A stretch of DNA of 33,862 nt, from the NCBI RefSeq assembly GCF_000426245.1, contig NZ_AUEZ01000084.1, positions 1 to 33,862 on the forward strand. The letters run 5' to 3'. Numbering within the stretch: the stretch's first letter is position 1; each line of letters begins with the position of its first letter. Shown one piece after another: positions 33,268 through 33,862 of this stretch. The stretch is from Bradyrhizobium sp. Ai1a-2. GTDB lineage: Bacteria; Pseudomonadota; Alphaproteobacteria; Rhizobiales; Xanthobacteraceae. The position numbers and the translations under genes were made by a program. Below the pieces are notes generated by a model. It had not been told where the DNA came from. It saw only the letters and a program-made list of their open reading frames with translations, and searched no databases.

Positions 33268-33400
33268 GCCGGCGAATTGTAGGGTGGGCGCTGTGCCCCC
33301 CGTCTCACGCTTTGCTCGTAATGGTGGGCACGCCTCCGCCTTCGCTCGTTGAGCTACGGCGGAGAAGTCGGCGTCGCCGCAAGTCTGATTCAAATGTCAA
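33268..33400. repeat. Degenerate intergenic repeat
   Basis: TGTAGGGTGGGC...GTGGGCAC and CTCCGCC...GGCGGAG segments resemble decayed members of the GTAGGRTGGG repeat family. No gene was seen. Confidence 0.4.
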
Positions 33401-33411
33401 ACAGCGGGCCT

Positions 33412-33496
33412 GTAGGATGGGTAGAGCGAAGCGAAACCCATCGCGATGGAGTAAGCGGCGCGAATGATGGGTTTCGCTTCGCTCTACCCATCCTAC
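33412..33496. repeat. Palindromic intergenic repeat, copy 2 (31-bp perfect arms)
   Basis: Arms 33412-33442 and 33466-33496 are perfect reverse complements and identical in sequence to those at 509-595. The 23-bp centre matches the reverse complement of copy 1 with a few changes, so the two copies are in opposite orientation about 33 kb apart. Confidence 0.85.
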
Positions 33497-33543
33497 GTGG
33501 ATTCAAACAGCGGATGACGAATTTGTCGCCCGTGAAGAAGTCT

Positions 33544-33570
33544 GATTTCAGCTTGGGACGAGCTGAAATC
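33544..33570. repeat. Hairpin at transposase 3' end
   Basis: GATTTCAGCT (33544-33553) pairs with 33561-33570 across 7 bases. The transposase stop codon (33548-33550) is inside the arm. It could be part of the insertion sequence's end or a terminator. Confidence 0.5.
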
Positions 33571-33862
33571 GGAGGATGAGCCTGACCAGGATTTGGTGCA
33601 ACAAAAGCTCCAGCCAGCGGATGAGACGGCGGAAGTTGTATCCGGCGGCGGCGAGGACGGCGTTGGCGGCGTCGCCCTTGCGGTACCAGAAGTAGTTGCG
33701 CCCCATGCGATGCTCGGATTTGAGATGGCCGATGACCGGCTCGACGGCCGAGCGCCGGCGCAGCTCGCGTTTGATCCTGGGCGTCACGCGCCGCTTCTGG
33801 CCTGAGATGAACACCCTGAACTTGTAATCGGGTGGCGCATTGTGACCTCGGTAGCCCTTGTC
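33548..33862 (-). mobile_element. IS5-like transposase, C-terminal part (runs off window)
   Basis: The minus-strand frame is open to the window edge, so only the last 104 residues are seen. It begins DKGYRGH and contains RRRSAVEPVIGHLKSEHRMG, the E-containing block of the DDE catalytic domain found in IS5/IS1182-like transposases. AAAGYNFRRLIRWLELLL follows. Upstream parts with the two aspartates lie outside the window, so completeness is unknown. No terminal inverted repeat can be confirmed. Confidence 0.85.

Noticed and set aside
1..33862. CRISPR arrays, tRNA or rRNA genes
   Set aside because: No regularly spaced direct repeats and no tRNA or rRNA signature were seen; the repeats present are dispersed palindromes.

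Overview
The window looks like core chromosome of an alphaproteobacterium of the Bradyrhizobium / Rhodopseudomonas (Nitrobacteraceae) lineage. The basis is the high GC content, the protein sequences (for example the L9 and S6 variants with C-terminal extensions), the lptF-lptG-lptD-surA-pdxA-rsmA order, and the palindromic intergenic repeats that, from memory, I associate with Bradyrhizobium. No database search was possible, so the genus is an inference. No tRNA, rRNA, CRISPR array or prophage was seen.

Layout. 1-600 has no gene but holds three different inverted-repeat elements, one of which could fold as a branched RNA. 602-4180 (minus strand) carries xthA, alr and dnaB. 4250-4910 has two very small hypothetical genes read outward from a perfect CRP/FNR-type palindrome. 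A cyclopropane-fatty-acid-synthase-like methyltransferase (minus) and a secreted c-type-heme protein with a long disordered tail (plus) diverge at 6160-6416, across two nested inverted repeats. 7414-8483 is a TetR regulator overlapping a PaaI-like thioesterase. 8522-10986 (minus) is the ribosomal operon rpsF-rpsR-DUF2232-rplI, with a good promoter and a terminator. 11316-13054 is a second TetR regulator overlapping a membrane fatty acid desaturase, with a perfect 11-bp-arm operator over its promoter.

13194-16878 is the fatty acid synthesis cluster fabD-fabG-acpP-fabF, broken up by palindromic repeats and by a terminator-like hairpin after acpP. mltG, yicC and gmk follow. An unknown signal-peptide/single-TM protein at 20197-21117 is bracketed by inverted copies of a ~100-bp repeat, one of which abuts what looks like a truncated gene remnant. 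21512-30197 (minus) is a compact envelope operon: lptF, lptG, lptD, surA, pdxA, rsmA and a zinc alcohol dehydrogenase. Most junctions overlap or are within 12 bp; the lptD-surA gap is about 50 bp. pepA-holC diverge from it, as in many Proteobacteria. A lipoprotein gene, more repeats, and the 3' end of an IS5-like transposase close the window.

Functionally the region is about lipids and envelope. It covers acyl chain synthesis (fab genes), acyl chain modification (cyclopropanation, desaturation, thioester hydrolysis, two of them under local TetR control), LPS export (LptDFG), outer-membrane protein folding (SurA) and peptidoglycan processing (MltG). These sit among replication, repair and translation housekeeping genes. 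I found no convincing new multi-gene system. The most interesting leads are the foldable element at 155-278, the operator architectures, the atypical heme protein and the repeat-bracketed unknown gene.
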